64,000 bases of DNA from Paraburkholderia sp. (GCF_024281035.1 NZ_JAMXLH010000050.1:124001-188000); one strand, 5' to 3'; shown: positions 1 to 8,922, counted from the first letter of the stretch. Made by a program: numbers and translations. Notes: generated from the sequence alone by a model not told the origin.

Positions 1-78
1 GTGCACGCCGCGCCAGGTCCGCAGCAGCCCGGGCATCGCGTTGTCACCGCCTTCCCACCATCACGCACAGTCAAGTCC

Positions 79-1278
79 ATGAACAAGGTTCTGCGTCTCT
101 CCGATCTGATCTCCGAAGGCAAGCTCAACGGCAAACGGGTATTCATCCGCGCCGACCTCAACGTGCCGCAGGACGACCAGGGCAACATCACCGAAGACAC
201 CCGCATCCGCGCTTCCGTGCCGGCCATCAAGGCCGCGCTCGCCGCGGGCGCGGCCGTCATGGTCACGTCGCACCTCGGCCGTCCGACCGAAGGCGAGTTC
301 AAGCCGGAAGACTCGCTCGCGCCGGTCGCGAAGCGTTTGTCCGACCTGCTCGGCCGCGATGTGCCGCTCGTCGCGAACTGGGTCGAGAACGGCGTGAATG
401 TCGCGCCGGGCAACGTCGTCCTGCTCGAGAACTGCCGCGTCAACAAGGGCGAAAAGAAGAACTCCGACGAGCTTTCGCAGAAGATGGCGAAGCTCTGCGA
501 CGTCTACGTGAACGACGCGTTCGGCACCGCGCACCGGGCCGAAGCCACCACGAACGGCATCGCGAAGTACGCGAGCGTTGCCTGCGCGGGCCCGCTGCTC
601 GCCGCCGAACTCGACGCGCTCGGCAAGGCGCTCGGCGCGCCGAAGCGCCCGCTCGTGGCGATCGTCGCGGGCTCGAAGGTCTCGACCAAGCTCACCATCC
701 TCAAGTCGCTCGCGGAAAAAGTGGACCAGCTGATCGTCGGCGGCGGCATCGCCAATACGTTCATGCTCGCGGCCGGCCTGAAGATCGGCAAGTCGCTCGC
801 CGAAGCCGACCTGGTCGCCGAAGCGAAGGTCATCATCGACGCGGCGCGCGCGCGTGGCGCCTCGGTGCCGATTCCGAGCGACGTCGTGACCGCGAAGGCG
901 TTCGCGGCGGACGCGAAGGCTGAAATCAAGGCCGTGGCCGACGTCGCCGACGACGACCTGATCCTCGACATCGGCCCGCAGACCGCGAAGGCGCTCGCCT
1001 CGCAACTCGAACAGGCCGGCACAATCGTCTGGAACGGCCCGGTGGGCGTGTTCGAATTCGACCAGTTCGGCGAAGGCACGAAGACGCTCGCGCAGGCTAT
1101 CGCGAAGTCGTCGGCGTTCTCGATCGCAGGCGGCGGCGACACGCTTGCGGCCATCGCGAAGTACGGCATCCACGACAAGGTCAGCTATATCTCGACCGGC
1201 GGCGGCGCGTTCCTCGAATTCCTCGAGGGCAAGAAGCTGCCGGCTGTCGAAGTGCTCGAAACCCGGGCAGCTTCGTAA
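79..1278 (+). CDS. pgk: Phosphoglycerate kinase
   Basis: This cytosolic glycolytic enzyme transfers phosphate from 1,3-bisphosphoglycerate to ADP. From the ATG at 79 the protein is 399 residues, the usual size for bacterial Pgk. The N-terminal substrate-binding segment reads RADLNVP, followed by the SHLGRP motif. The C-terminal nucleotide-binding half has VWNGPVGVFE and the glycine-rich GGGDT stretch. The frame is open to the window edge, but MNKVLRLSDL is the natural start and the upstream 26 codons look non-coding. Its neighbours pyk and fba are also glycolytic and co-oriented, as in other Burkholderiales. The upstream gene is outside the window. Confidence 0.97.
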   Translation: MNKVLRLSDLISEGKLNGKRVFIRADLNVPQDDQGNITEDTRIRASVPAIKAALAAGAAVMVTSHLGRPTEGEFKPEDSLAPVAKRLSDLLGRDVPLVANWVENGVNVAPGNVVLLENCRVNKGEKKNSDELSQKMAKLCDVYVNDAFGTAHRAEATTNGIAKYASVACAGPLLAAELDALGKALGAPKRPLVAIVAGSKVSTKLTILKSLAEKVDQLIVGGGIANTFMLAAGLKIGKSLAEADLVAEAKVIIDAARARGASVPIPSDVVTAKAFAADAKAEIKAVADVADDDLILDIGPQTAKALASQLEQAGTIVWNGPVGVFEFDQFGEGTKTLAQAIAKSSAFSIAGGGDTLAAIAKYGIHDKVSYISTGGGAFLEFLEGKKLPAVEVLETRAAS

Positions 1279-1561
1279 GCGACACGGTGCGCCCCGGCGG
1301 TAGCGGCGGGGCGCGTGTCACATTCGGCGGCAGCCGCGGACGCGGCGCGCAAAATGCGCGCTCGCACACCGCGGCGAGCACGCTGCCCCGAGGCGCGAAG
1401 CGCGCGTGGCCGAAGCGGCCGCCGCGCGGATCGCGCGCTCGCACAAAGCGACGCTGTATTTCACCGGCGCGCGTTTCGGCCACACCGCGGGTGCGGGTGA
1501 GCCGGTCGGTCCTTCTCGCAGCAACGTTTCTTCCAGCGATCTTTTCCAGACGAGGAGACTC

Positions 1562-2998
1562 ATGCATCGCGCCACCAAGATTGTTGCAACCATCGGTCCG
1601 GCTTCCAGCTCGCCGGACGTCCTGCTGCAGATGATTCGCGCGGGACTCGACGTGGTGCGCCTCAACTTCTCGCACGGCACGGCGGACGATCACCGCCAGC
1701 GTGCAGACAGCGTGCGGGAATGCGCCCGCAAGGCAGGTCGCGAGATTGCGATCATGGCCGACCTGCAAGGCCCGAAGATTCGCGTCGGCAAATTCGAGAA
1801 CGGCAAGGTCTCGCTCGAACCCGGCATGCCGTTCATCCTCGACGCCGACTGCGAACTCGGCAACGAAGAACGCGCCGGTCTCGACTACAAGGATCTGCCG
1901 CGCGACCTGAAGTCGGGCGACGTGCTGCTGCTCAACGACGGCCTGATCGTGCTCGACGTCGTGCGCGTGATCGGCAGCGAGATCCATACGACCGTGCGCA
2001 TCGGCGGCGACCTGTCGAACAACAAGGGCATCAACCGCCAGGGCGGCGGCCTCACCGCGCCCGCGCTGACCGCGAAGGACATGGAGGACATCCGCACGGC
2101 GATGTCGCTCGGCGCGGACTACATCGCCGTGTCGTTCCCGAAGAACGCAACGGACATGGAAATGGCGCGCCAGCTCGCGAATATCGCGGGCGCGCCATAC
2201 GGCATCAAGCCGAAGATGATCGCGAAGATCGAGCGCGCCGAGGCCATTCCCGAGTTGCAGGAGATCCTCGATTCGTCGGACGGCATCATGGTCGCGCGCG
2301 GCGACCTCGCGGTCGAAGTCGGCAACGCCGCCGTGCCCGCCCTGCAAAAGCGCATGATCCGCATGGCGCGCGATTCGAACAAGCTTGTCATCACCGCGAC
2401 GCAGATGATGGAGTCGATGATCTACGCGCCCGTGCCGACGCGCGCGGAAGTGTCGGACGTCGCGAACGCGGTGCTCGACGGCACCGACGCCGTGATGCTC
2501 TCGGCGGAATTGGCGGCGGGCAAGTACCCGGTGCAGACGGTCGAGGCGATGGCCGCGATCTGTCTCGAAGCCGAGAAGTCCGAGCAGTCCGAGCTCGACA
2601 AGGATTTCCTCGACCGCACCTTCACGCGCATCGACCAGTCGATCGCCATGGGCGCGCTCTTCACGGCGTTCCATCTCGGCGCGAAGGCAATCGTGGCCCT
2701 CACGGATTCGGGCTCGACGGCGCTGTGGATGTCGCGTCACTGGACCCACGTGCCGATCTTCGCGCTCACGCCGCGCACCGGCAGCGAGCGCGCGATGACC
2801 CTCTACCGCAACGTCACGCCGCTGCACCTCGACACCAGCACGGACCGCGACACCGCGCTCCAGCAAGCCGTCGAAGTGGTGGTGAGCAAGGGCTATGCGT
2901 CGCGCGGCGACGTGGTGGTGCTGACCGTTGGCGAGCCGATGGGGCAGCCTGGCGGCACCAACACGCTGAAGATCGTCCGTGTGGGTGACGTGCTGTAA
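1562..2998 (+). CDS. pyk: Pyruvate kinase
   Basis: This enzyme converts phosphoenolpyruvate and ADP to pyruvate and ATP, the last step of glycolysis. The protein is 478 residues, typical of the family. It starts with MHRATKIVATIGPAS, the usual N-terminal beta-barrel strand. The MIAKIER stretch contains the catalytic lysine. VARGDLAVE and the ITATQMMESM segment of the active site follow. The ATG at 1562 is preceded by an AGGAG about eight bases upstream; the frame is open further upstream but without family similarity. The 283-base gap from pgk is GC-rich and shows no gene. A strong hairpin lies downstream. Confidence 0.97.
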   Translation: MHRATKIVATIGPASSSPDVLLQMIRAGLDVVRLNFSHGTADDHRQRADSVRECARKAGREIAIMADLQGPKIRVGKFENGKVSLEPGMPFILDADCELGNEERAGLDYKDLPRDLKSGDVLLLNDGLIVLDVVRVIGSEIHTTVRIGGDLSNNKGINRQGGGLTAPALTAKDMEDIRTAMSLGADYIAVSFPKNATDMEMARQLANIAGAPYGIKPKMIAKIERAEAIPELQEILDSSDGIMVARGDLAVEVGNAAVPALQKRMIRMARDSNKLVITATQMMESMIYAPVPTRAEVSDVANAVLDGTDAVMLSAELAAGKYPVQTVEAMAAICLEAEKSEQSELDKDFLDRTFTRIDQSIAMGALFTAFHLGAKAIVALTDSGSTALWMSRHWTHVPIFALTPRTGSERAMTLYRNVTPLHLDTSTDRDTALQQAVEVVVSKGYASRGDVVVLTVGEPMGQPGGTNTLKIVRVGDVL

Positions 2999-3035
2999 AG
3001 TTTGACCGCGAAGTTTGACCGCGAGTTTGACCCGG
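2999..3035 (+). repeat. 12-13 bp tandem repeat after pyk stop
   Basis: Three near-identical units (AGTTTGACCGCGA, AGTTTGACCGCG, AGTTTGACCCGG) begin at the base after the pyk stop codon. They are non-coding. This is one of many such short arrays in the window. Confidence 0.8.
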
Positions 3036-3054
3036 TTCGTGCATGAATCCGGCC

Positions 3055-3096
3055 GCAGTCCGCGCGTACGAGAGGCCGCGCGGACTGCCTGCTTTT
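3055..3096 (+). terminator. Rho-independent terminator of pyk
   Basis: A perfect 12-bp stem (GCAGTCCGCGCG pairing with CGCGCGGACTGC) closes a 10-base loop and is followed by a short T-rich tract. It lies 57 bases after the pyk stop codon and should end the pgk/pyk transcript. Confidence 0.75.
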
Positions 3097-3126
3097 CAGT
3101 CCGCTTTTCAGCCAGCTTTTCAGCTT
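3091..3126 (+). repeat. 12-bp tandem repeat between pyk and fba
   Basis: Three 12-bp units (GCTTTTCAGTCC, GCTTTTCAGCCA, GCTTTTCAGCTT) follow directly on the terminator stem. The rest of the 368-base pyk-fba gap shows no convincing gene; an fba promoter must lie between here and 3350 but no clear hexamers were identified. Confidence 0.75.
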
Positions 3127-3366
3127 AATTGCCAGTCCGACGCCATCCCGATGTCAGTCCGCTGCCAGCCAGCCGTCAGGACGCCCTGACATGGCATTTT
3201 CATGCGGCTGACGCGATTGCGCCGGGCGCGGGCTGGCTTCGCGATAAAATCACGCCATTGCGCCCGCGGCGAGCATGCGGGCGGCGGCTGCCAGGCCGCC
3301 TTCGACCGGCCACGCAAGATGGCCGGCGTGACGTAGAAATTCGTTTCAAATCAAAGGAGTAGCACA

Positions 3367-4431
3367 ATGCCTCTCGTATCAATGCGTCAACTGCTCGACC
3401 ACGCAGCAGAGCACGGCTATGGCCTGCCCGCATTCAACGTCAACAACCTGGAGCAGGTTCAGGCCATCATGGCGGCAGCCGACCAGGTCGGCGCGCCGGT
3501 GATCATGCAGGCGTCGGCGGGTGCACGCAAATATGCGGGCGAGCCGTTCCTGCGCCACCTGATCGAAGCCGCCATCGAGTCGTATCCGCATATCCCGGTC
3601 GTCATGCACCAGGACCACGGCCAGTCGCCGGCGGTTTGCATGGGCGCGATCCGCAGCGGTTTCAGCAGCGTCATGATGGACGGCTCGCTGGAAGCCGACG
3701 GCAAGACGGTCGCATCGTACGAATACAACGTCGACGTGTCGCGCCGCGTCGTCGACATGGCGCACTCGATCGGCGTCACGGTCGAGGCGGAACTGGGCGT
3801 GCTCGGTTCGCTGGAAACGATGAAGGGCGACAAGGAAGACGGTCACGGCGCCGAGGGCACGATGACGCGCGAGCAGCTCCTGACCGATCCGGAGCAGGCC
3901 GCCGACTTCGTGAAGCTCACGCAGTGCGACGCACTGGCGATTGCCATCGGCACCTCGCACGGCGCGTACAAGTTCTCGAAGAAGCCCACGGGCGACATCC
4001 TGTCGATCCAGCGCATCAAGGAAATCCACGCGCGCATTCCGAACACGCACCTCGTGATGCACGGTTCGTCGTCGGTGCCGCAGGAACTGCTGGCGGAAAT
4101 CCGCGAATTCGGCGGCGACATGAAGGAAACCTACGGCGTGCCGGTCGAGGAAATCCAGGAAGGCATCCGTCACGGCGTGCGCAAGGTCAATATCGACACC
4201 GACCTGCGTCTCGCGATCACGGGCGCGATTCGTCGCTACATGTTCGAGAACCCGTCGAAGTTCGACCCGCGCGACTACCTGAAGCCGGCCCGCGAAGCCG
4301 CGAAGAAGGTCTGCGTGGACCGTTACCTGGCGTTCGGCTGCGAAGGCCAGGCGGGCAAGATCAAGCCGGTGTCGCTCGACAAGATCGCCGAGAAGTACAA
4401 GTCGGGCGAACTCGCGCAGATCGTTCGCTGA
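3367..4431 (+). CDS. fba: Class II fructose-bisphosphate aldolase
   Basis: This zinc enzyme cleaves fructose 1,6-bisphosphate to dihydroxyacetone phosphate and glyceraldehyde 3-phosphate. At 354 residues it matches the class IIB aldolases of Burkholderiales. The HQDHG motif near residue 81 carries zinc/active-site residues, GTSHGAYKF near residue 197 and MHGSSSVP near residue 223 complete the metal and phosphate sites, and NIDTDLRLA binds phosphate. The ATG at 3367 has a good AAGGAG about nine bases upstream. It is co-oriented with pyk upstream and purC downstream, but separate terminator-like sequence suggests its own promoter. Confidence 0.97.
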   Translation: MPLVSMRQLLDHAAEHGYGLPAFNVNNLEQVQAIMAAADQVGAPVIMQASAGARKYAGEPFLRHLIEAAIESYPHIPVVMHQDHGQSPAVCMGAIRSGFSSVMMDGSLEADGKTVASYEYNVDVSRRVVDMAHSIGVTVEAELGVLGSLETMKGDKEDGHGAEGTMTREQLLTDPEQAADFVKLTQCDALAIAIGTSHGAYKFSKKPTGDILSIQRIKEIHARIPNTHLVMHGSSSVPQELLAEIREFGGDMKETYGVPVEEIQEGIRHGVRKVNIDTDLRLAITGAIRRYMFENPSKFDPRDYLKPAREAAKKVCVDRYLAFGCEGQAGKIKPVSLDKIAEKYKSGELAQIVR

Positions 4432-4667
4432 TGCGCCGCGCGCCCCGGACCGTGCTCGCGGCGCCTGCAGCGCCCGCAGCACGACCGGCCGGGCGCGCGA
4501 CGTTCCGTGCAACATTCTGCGCAGGCAACCTGCAGCAGGATCGTCGCCGTATCCGCCAGTCTGGGGAACGGCGACTGGCTTTTTGATTTACCCTTTTGGT
4601 TTACCCGGTTTTCCCTTTCGGTCCGGTTTTGCGCCGGCCCCGCCACGTTAAATAGCGAATCACGACG

Positions 4668-5558
4668 ATGTCTACCCTCTACGAATCCACGCTCCGCTCG
4701 CTGCCGCTCCTCGGCCGCGGCAAGGTCCGCGACAACTATGCCGTGGGCACCGACAAGCTGCTGATCGTCACGACCGACCGTTTGTCGGCGTTCGACGTCA
4801 TCATGGGCGAGCCGATTCCGCGCAAGGGCCAGGTGCTGAACCAGATGGCGAACTTCTGGTTCGGCAAGCTCGAACATGTCGTGCCGAACCACCTCACCGG
4901 CGTCGATCCCGAAACCGTCGTCGCGCCCGATGAAGTCGAGCAGGTGCGCGGCCGTGCGGTCGTCGTGAAGCGCCTCGAACCGATTCTCGTCGAGGCGGTG
5001 GTGCGCGGCTATCTGGCGGGCAGCGGCTGGAAGGACTACCAGGCCACGGGCGCCGTGTGCGGCGTGCAACTGCCGCCGGGCCTGCAGAATGCGCAGAAGC
5101 TGCCCGAGCCGATCTTCACGCCCGCGGCGAAGGCCGAAATGGGCCACCACGACGAGAACATCACGTACGAAGAGATGGAGCGCCGCATCGGCACCGAGCT
5201 GTCGCGCACCATCAAGGAAACGGCGATCAAGCTGTACAAGGAAGCGGCCGATTATGCGGCGACGCGCGGCATCATCATCGCCGACACGAAGTTCGAATTC
5301 GGCCTCGACAATCACGGCCAGCTGTATCTGATGGACGAGGCGCTCACCGCCGACTCGTCGCGCTTCTGGCCCGCCGACCAGTATCAGGTGGGCTCGAATC
5401 CGCCGTCGTTCGACAAGCAGTTCGTGCGCGACTGGCTCGAAACCCAGGACTGGAAGAAGGAGCCGCCGGCGCCGAAGCTGCCCGGCGAGGTGATCGAGAA
5501 GACGTCCGCGAAGTATCAGGAGGCGCTTGAGCGCCTCACCGGCCAGACGCTCGCCTGA
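4668..5558 (+). CDS. purC: SAICAR synthase (phosphoribosylaminoimidazole-succinocarboxamide synthase)
   Basis: This enzyme joins CAIR with aspartate, using ATP, in de novo purine synthesis. It is 296 residues, the length of the longer proteobacterial and yeast-like PurC. The N-terminal GKVRDNY loop, the RLSAFD motif and the EAVVRGYLAGSGWKDY block are family signatures, and DEALTADSSRFWP near the C-terminus is the substrate-binding stretch. It is followed after 81 bases by purE and then purK, so three consecutive steps of IMP synthesis sit together. The short sequence CTCGCCTGA, which includes the stop codon, is repeated six bases later. Confidence 0.97.
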   Translation: MSTLYESTLRSLPLLGRGKVRDNYAVGTDKLLIVTTDRLSAFDVIMGEPIPRKGQVLNQMANFWFGKLEHVVPNHLTGVDPETVVAPDEVEQVRGRAVVVKRLEPILVEAVVRGYLAGSGWKDYQATGAVCGVQLPPGLQNAQKLPEPIFTPAAKAEMGHHDENITYEEMERRIGTELSRTIKETAIKLYKEAADYAATRGIIIADTKFEFGLDNHGQLYLMDEALTADSSRFWPADQYQVGSNPPSFDKQFVRDWLETQDWKKEPPAPKLPGEVIEKTSAKYQEALERLTGQTLA

Positions 5559-5639
5559 GGCATCTCGCCTGACGCGAATCAGCGTGAATTAACGTCGACG
5601 GATGCGCGCGAGCGCGCGCATCCCGGGGAAAGGAAGCAA

Positions 5640-6158
5640 ATGAGCGAAGTACAGACGGCTCACCAGCATGCAGCGCCGCTCGTCGGCGTACTGATGGGCT
5701 CCAGCTCGGACTGGGAAACGATGAAGCAGGCGGTTGCGATCCTGCAGGAGTTCGGCGTCGCCTACGAGGCGAAGGTCGTCTCGGCGCACCGCATGCCCGA
5801 CGAAATGTTCGAGTACGCCGAAAAGGCCCGCGAGCGCGGCCTGCGCGCGATCATCGCGGGCGCGGGCGGCGCGGCGCATCTGCCGGGCATGCTGGCCGCG
5901 AAGACCACCGTGCCGGTGCTCGGCGTGCCGGTGGCGAGCAGGTATCTGAAGGGCGTCGATTCGCTCCATTCGATCGTGCAGATGCCCAAGGGCGTGCCGG
6001 TCGCGACCTTCGCCATCGGCGAGGCGGGCGCGGCCAACGCGGCGCTCTTCGCCGTGTCGATCCTGAGCGTGACGGACACGGAATACGCGAACAAGCTCGC
6101 GGCTTTCCGGGTGCGCCAGAACGAAGCCGCACACGCAATGGTGTTGCCGGCGCTGTGA
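5640..6158 (+). CDS. purE: N5-carboxyaminoimidazole ribonucleotide mutase
   Basis: PurE rearranges N5-CAIR, made by PurK, to CAIR. The protein is 172 residues with a short extension before the typical start. The VLMGSSSDWETM motif near residue 15 binds the nucleotide phosphate. SAHRMPDEM carries the catalytic histidine and IIAGAGGAAHLPGM is the conserved glycine-rich core. An AAGGAAG ribosome-binding site precedes the ATG. It lies between purC and purK on the same strand and probably belongs to one transcript with them. Confidence 0.97.
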   Translation: MSEVQTAHQHAAPLVGVLMGSSSDWETMKQAVAILQEFGVAYEAKVVSAHRMPDEMFEYAEKARERGLRAIIAGAGGAAHLPGMLAAKTTVPVLGVPVASRYLKGVDSLHSIVQMPKGVPVATFAIGEAGAANAALFAVSILSVTDTEYANKLAAFRVRQNEAAHAMVLPAL

Positions 6159-6197
6159 GCGCCCCCGCCGGGGCACGGCAGCACGCCTCGCTATTAC

Positions 6198-6240
6198 GTT
6201 CGATCTCGACGTTCGACCTCGACGCTCAACTTCGACATTC
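6198..6240 (+). repeat. 13-bp tandem repeat between purE and purK
   Basis: Three full units and a partial one follow each other with a 13-bp period: GTTCGATCTCGAC, GTTCGACCTCGAC, GCTCAACTTCGAC, then ATTC. The array fills part of the 141-base gap and does not encode an obvious peptide. Confidence 0.75.
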
Positions 6241-6299
6241 AACCCGGCCTGGCCCGTGCGCCGTTTGCAGCGCCGCGCCAGCCGCGACCGACCACTGAG

Positions 6300-7535
6300 A
6301 TGACCCCTGACAACACTCCGGTTTCACCGATCCTGCCCGGCGCCTGGCTTGGCATGGTGGGTGGCGGCCAGCTCGGCCGCATGTTCTGCTTTGCCGCCCA
6401 GGCGATGGGCTACCGCGTCGCCGTGCTCGATCCGGATCCGGCGAGCCCGGCCGGTATGGTCGCCGACCGCCATCTGCGCGCCGCCTACGAGGACGAAGCC
6501 GCGCTGACCGAACTTTCGCGCCTGTGCGCCGCCATCTCGACCGAATTCGAGAACGTGCCTGCCGCGAGCCTCGACGCACTCGCCAAATCGACCTTCGTGA
6601 GTCCCTCCGGTAGCTGCGTGGCCGTTGCGCAGGACCGCATCGCCGAAAAACGCTTTATCGCCGCCGCGGGCGTGCCGGTCGCGCCGCACGTGGTGATCGA
6701 ATCGTCGCAGGCGCTCGCCGCCATCGACGACGCCACGCTCGCCGCCGTGCTGCCGGGCATTCTCAAGACCGCGCGGCTCGGCTACGACGGCAAGGGCCAG
6801 GTGCGCGTGGGCAACGCCGAGGAGGTGCGCGAGGCGCATGCCGCGCTCGGCGGCGTGCCGTGCGTGCTGGAAAAGCGTCTGCCGCTGAAATTCGAGGTCT
6901 CGGCGCTGATCGCGCGCGGCACGAGCGGCGCGAGCGCCGTCTATCCGCTCGCGCAGAACACACACCGCAACGGCGTGCTGTCGCATACGATCGTGCCCGC
7001 GCCCGACGCGAGCGCCGCGCTCGTCGAGCAGGCGCAGCAGGCGGCGCTGCAGATCGCGGAGAAGCTCGGCTACGTGGGCGTGCTGTGCGTGGAATTCTTT
7101 ATCCTCGAAGACGGCTCGATCGTCGCCAACGAAATGGCGCCGCGTCCGCACAACTCGGGTCACTACACGGTCGATGCGTGCGCCACGAGCCAGTTCGAGC
7201 AGCAGGTGCGCGCGATGACGGGCATGCCGCTCGGCGACACGCGTCAACACTCGCCGGCCGTGATGCTCAACATCCTCGGCGATGTGTGGTTCGCCGCCGG
7301 TGGAAGCGGTGCGGGAGGGGCAGGTGGCGCGCGCGCGCAGAAAGGCGCCGTGCCCGTCACGCCGCCGTGGGACCAGGTGGCGGCCATGCCGGCTGCGCGT
7401 CTGCATCTGTACGGCAAGGAAGATGCGCGTCCAGGCCGTAAGATGGGCCATGTGAACTTCACGGCGCCGACGCTCGACGAAGCGCGCGTGGCTGCGCGCG
7501 ACTGCGCGCGTTTGCTGCATATCGCCACGAGCTGA
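6300..7535 (+). CDS. purK: N5-carboxyaminoimidazole ribonucleotide synthase
   Basis: PurK uses ATP and bicarbonate to carboxylate AIR, supplying PurE. The protein is 411 residues with an N-terminal Rossmann-like segment (GMVGGGQLGRMF), an ATP-grasp core (GYDGKGQ, VLEKRLPLKFEVS, VCVEFFILEDG) and the NEMAPRPHNSGHYT metal-binding motif. The C-terminal domain contains a low-complexity glycine/alanine insert near residue 340 (GGSGAGGAGG) before HLYGKEDARPGRKMGH. The tsaC-type gene begins within a few bases of its stop, which suggests translational coupling. Confidence 0.96.
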   Translation: MTPDNTPVSPILPGAWLGMVGGGQLGRMFCFAAQAMGYRVAVLDPDPASPAGMVADRHLRAAYEDEAALTELSRLCAAISTEFENVPAASLDALAKSTFVSPSGSCVAVAQDRIAEKRFIAAAGVPVAPHVVIESSQALAAIDDATLAAVLPGILKTARLGYDGKGQVRVGNAEEVREAHAALGGVPCVLEKRLPLKFEVSALIARGTSGASAVYPLAQNTHRNGVLSHTIVPAPDASAALVEQAQQAALQIAEKLGYVGVLCVEFFILEDGSIVANEMAPRPHNSGHYTVDACATSQFEQQVRAMTGMPLGDTRQHSPAVMLNILGDVWFAAGGSGAGGAGGARAQKGAVPVTPPWDQVAAMPAARLHLYGKEDARPGRKMGHVNFTAPTLDEARVAARDCARLLHIATS

Positions 7536-7549
7536 GGTTGCACGACGTC

Positions 7550-8572
7550 ATGACCGGTCAGCTGTATCCCACCGATGCCGAAATCGAGCACGCCGCCGCG
7601 CTGCTCGATGCGGGCGAGCTTGTCGCTTTCCCGACCGAGACCGTCTACGGCCTCGGCGGCGACGCGGCGAACCCCGACGCCGTCGCGCGCATCTACGCGG
7701 CCAAAGGGCGGCCCGCGAACCATCCGGTAATCGTGCATCTGCCGCCCGGCGCCGATCCCGAGTATTGGGCCGCCGAGTGGCCGGAGCCGGCGCGCAAGCT
7801 CGTCGCCGCGTTCTGGCCCGGCCCGCTCACGCTGATCGTCAAGCGCCACCCGCGCATTCCCGATGCCGTGAGCGGCGGTCAGGATTCGGTCGGTTTGCGC
7901 TGTCCGTCGCATCCGGTTGCGCAGAAACTGCTCGCGGCGTTTTCGGCGCGCCGCGGCGGCCATGGCGGTGTTGCGGCGCCGTCGGCGAACCGCTTCGGCC
8001 ATGTGAGCCCGACCACCGCGCAGCACGTGCGCGACGAATTCGGCGCGGCCGTGCATGTGCTCGACGGCGGGGCGAGCGACGTGGGCATCGAATCGACGAT
8101 TCTCGATCTCTCGCGCGGCTTCCCGGCGCTGCTGCGCCCGGGCCACATCACGCCGCACGATATCGCGCGGGTACTCGGCGAGGCGCCGCGTCTGCCCGAC
8201 GGATCGGATGCCACGGCGCCGCGTGCCTCGGGGACGCTAAAGGCCCACTACGCGCCGCGCACGCCGCTCGCGCTGCTGCCGTTCGAGGCTTTGGAGCCGC
8301 TGCTGAGTGCGGCGCGCGAGAACGGCGAGACCGTGGCGCTCGTGGCCCGCGCATCGCGCGCACACGCATGGGCGAGCGCGCCCGGCGTGCACTTCGTCGC
8401 CGCGCCGGAAGATCCGCAGTTGTACGCACGCGAACTCTATGGCTTGCTACGGGCGCTCGATCGTGCGAACGTCACGCGCATCCTGATCGAAAAACTGCCT
8501 GAAACGCTCGACTGGATCGCCGTGAACGACCGGCTCGGAAGGGCGGCGGCGGCGTTCGAAGCGCAGGAGTAA
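7550..8572 (+). CDS. L-threonylcarbamoyladenylate synthase (Sua5/YrdC/YwlC)
   Basis: This enzyme makes threonylcarbamoyl-AMP from threonine, bicarbonate and ATP, the first step of the t6A37 tRNA modification. The 340-residue protein has the YrdC-like domain in its first 200 residues (FPTETVYGLGGDA, AAKGRPANHPV, the PSANRFGHVSPT loop) and the additional C-terminal Sua5 domain. It is therefore the long Sua5 form rather than short TsaC. The start at 7550 (ATG) is preferred over an in-frame TTG four codons earlier. Its stop is followed by two more in-frame stop codons inside a 12-bp repeat. Confidence 0.95.
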   Translation: MTGQLYPTDAEIEHAAALLDAGELVAFPTETVYGLGGDAANPDAVARIYAAKGRPANHPVIVHLPPGADPEYWAAEWPEPARKLVAAFWPGPLTLIVKRHPRIPDAVSGGQDSVGLRCPSHPVAQKLLAAFSARRGGHGGVAAPSANRFGHVSPTTAQHVRDEFGAAVHVLDGGASDVGIESTILDLSRGFPALLRPGHITPHDIARVLGEAPRLPDGSDATAPRASGTLKAHYAPRTPLALLPFEALEPLLSAARENGETVALVARASRAHAWASAPGVHFVAAPEDPQLYARELYGLLRALDRANVTRILIEKLPETLDWIAVNDRLGRAAAAFEAQE

Positions 8573-8598
8573 GTGCGGGAATAAGTGCAGGAATAGCG
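8563..8598 (+). repeat. 12-bp tandem repeat spanning the sua5 stop codon
   Basis: Three units are visible: GCAGGAGTAAGT, GCGGGAATAAGT and GCAGGAATAGCG. The first contains the real stop codon TAA at 8570; the second and third place TAA at 8582 and TAG at 8594 in the same reading frame. The array gives two in-frame back-up stops. Confidence 0.85.
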
Positions 8599-8641
8599 GG
8601 CTCGATAGCCGGACATCAGCTGTACACACGCATGCAAAAAA

Positions 8642-8659
8642 ACGGTTCTCGCGAACCGT
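8642..8659. other. Hairpin upstream of the sua5 terminator
   Basis: ACGGTTC and GAACCGT form a 7-bp stem around a 4-base loop. On the minus strand it is followed by a run of T residues, so it could stop leftward transcription. It lies immediately before the plus-strand terminator. Confidence 0.5.
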
Positions 8660-8673
8660 CCAGTCTGCTGACG

Positions 8674-8706
8674 AACCCCACGTTTTTCTGAGCGTGGGGT
8701 TTTTGC
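8674..8706 (+). terminator. Rho-independent terminator of sua5
   Basis: AACCCCACG pairs with CGTGGGGTT across a 10-base loop, followed by a T run. The sequence leading into and through the left arm (TGCTGACGAACCCCA) recurs 1,006 bases downstream in the terminator after the toxin gene. Confidence 0.85.
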
Positions 8707-8857
8707 ATTCTGGCGAGCCGCCAAGGTTTGACGACGCGATGTCGTGACGCCTGATGGGTTCTGCGTGACCCTTCAAAACAACCCGACCGGCGCGCGGAGC
8801 CTGGTCGTCATTGCCGCCCCTGGCGTGGTCGCCTACGTCCTGTATTGGTTGGGGTAC

Positions 8858-8899
8858 GTGCAAAAGTGGTCAAAATGGTCATTTTGACTCAATTTGCAC
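8858..8899. promoter_or_regulatory. 42-bp interrupted palindrome, likely operator of the toxin-antitoxin operon
   Basis: The inner arms GTCAAAATG and CATTTTGAC (8869-8888) pair perfectly around two bases. The outer arms GTGCAAA (8858-8864) and TTTGCAC (8893-8899) also pair perfectly. In all, 16 of 20 symmetric positions are complementary. Toxin-antitoxin operons are usually self-repressed by the antitoxin or complex at such sites. A further CATTTTGA half-site lies just downstream at 8899. Confidence 0.65.
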
Positions 8900-8922
8900 A
8901 TTTTGATCATAGTGCCTACAAT
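8894..8922 (+). promoter_or_regulatory. Sigma70-type promoter of the toxin-antitoxin operon
   Basis: TTGCAC (8894-8899) and TACAAT (8917-8922) are separated by 17 bases. The -35 hexamer is inside the right outer arm of the 42-bp palindrome, so occupation of that site would block RNA polymerase. The predicted transcript has a leader of about 165 bases before the antitoxin ATG in which no gene is evident. Confidence 0.55.

Noticed and set aside
61..1173. Long open frames on the strand opposite pgk and many other genes
   Set aside because: In high-GC DNA the opposite strand of real genes is often open. These frames are rich in Arg and His, have no domain resemblance and mirror genes with strong family motifs.
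1720..2988. 422-codon open frame inside pyk in another frame
   Set aside because: Arg-rich shadow of pyruvate kinase with no start signal and no recognisable domain.
6855..7345. Glycine/alanine-rich insert in PurK as a possible frameshift or foreign insertion
   Set aside because: The frame is continuous and flanking PurK motifs are in register; short Gly/Ala loops are common in this GC-rich genome.
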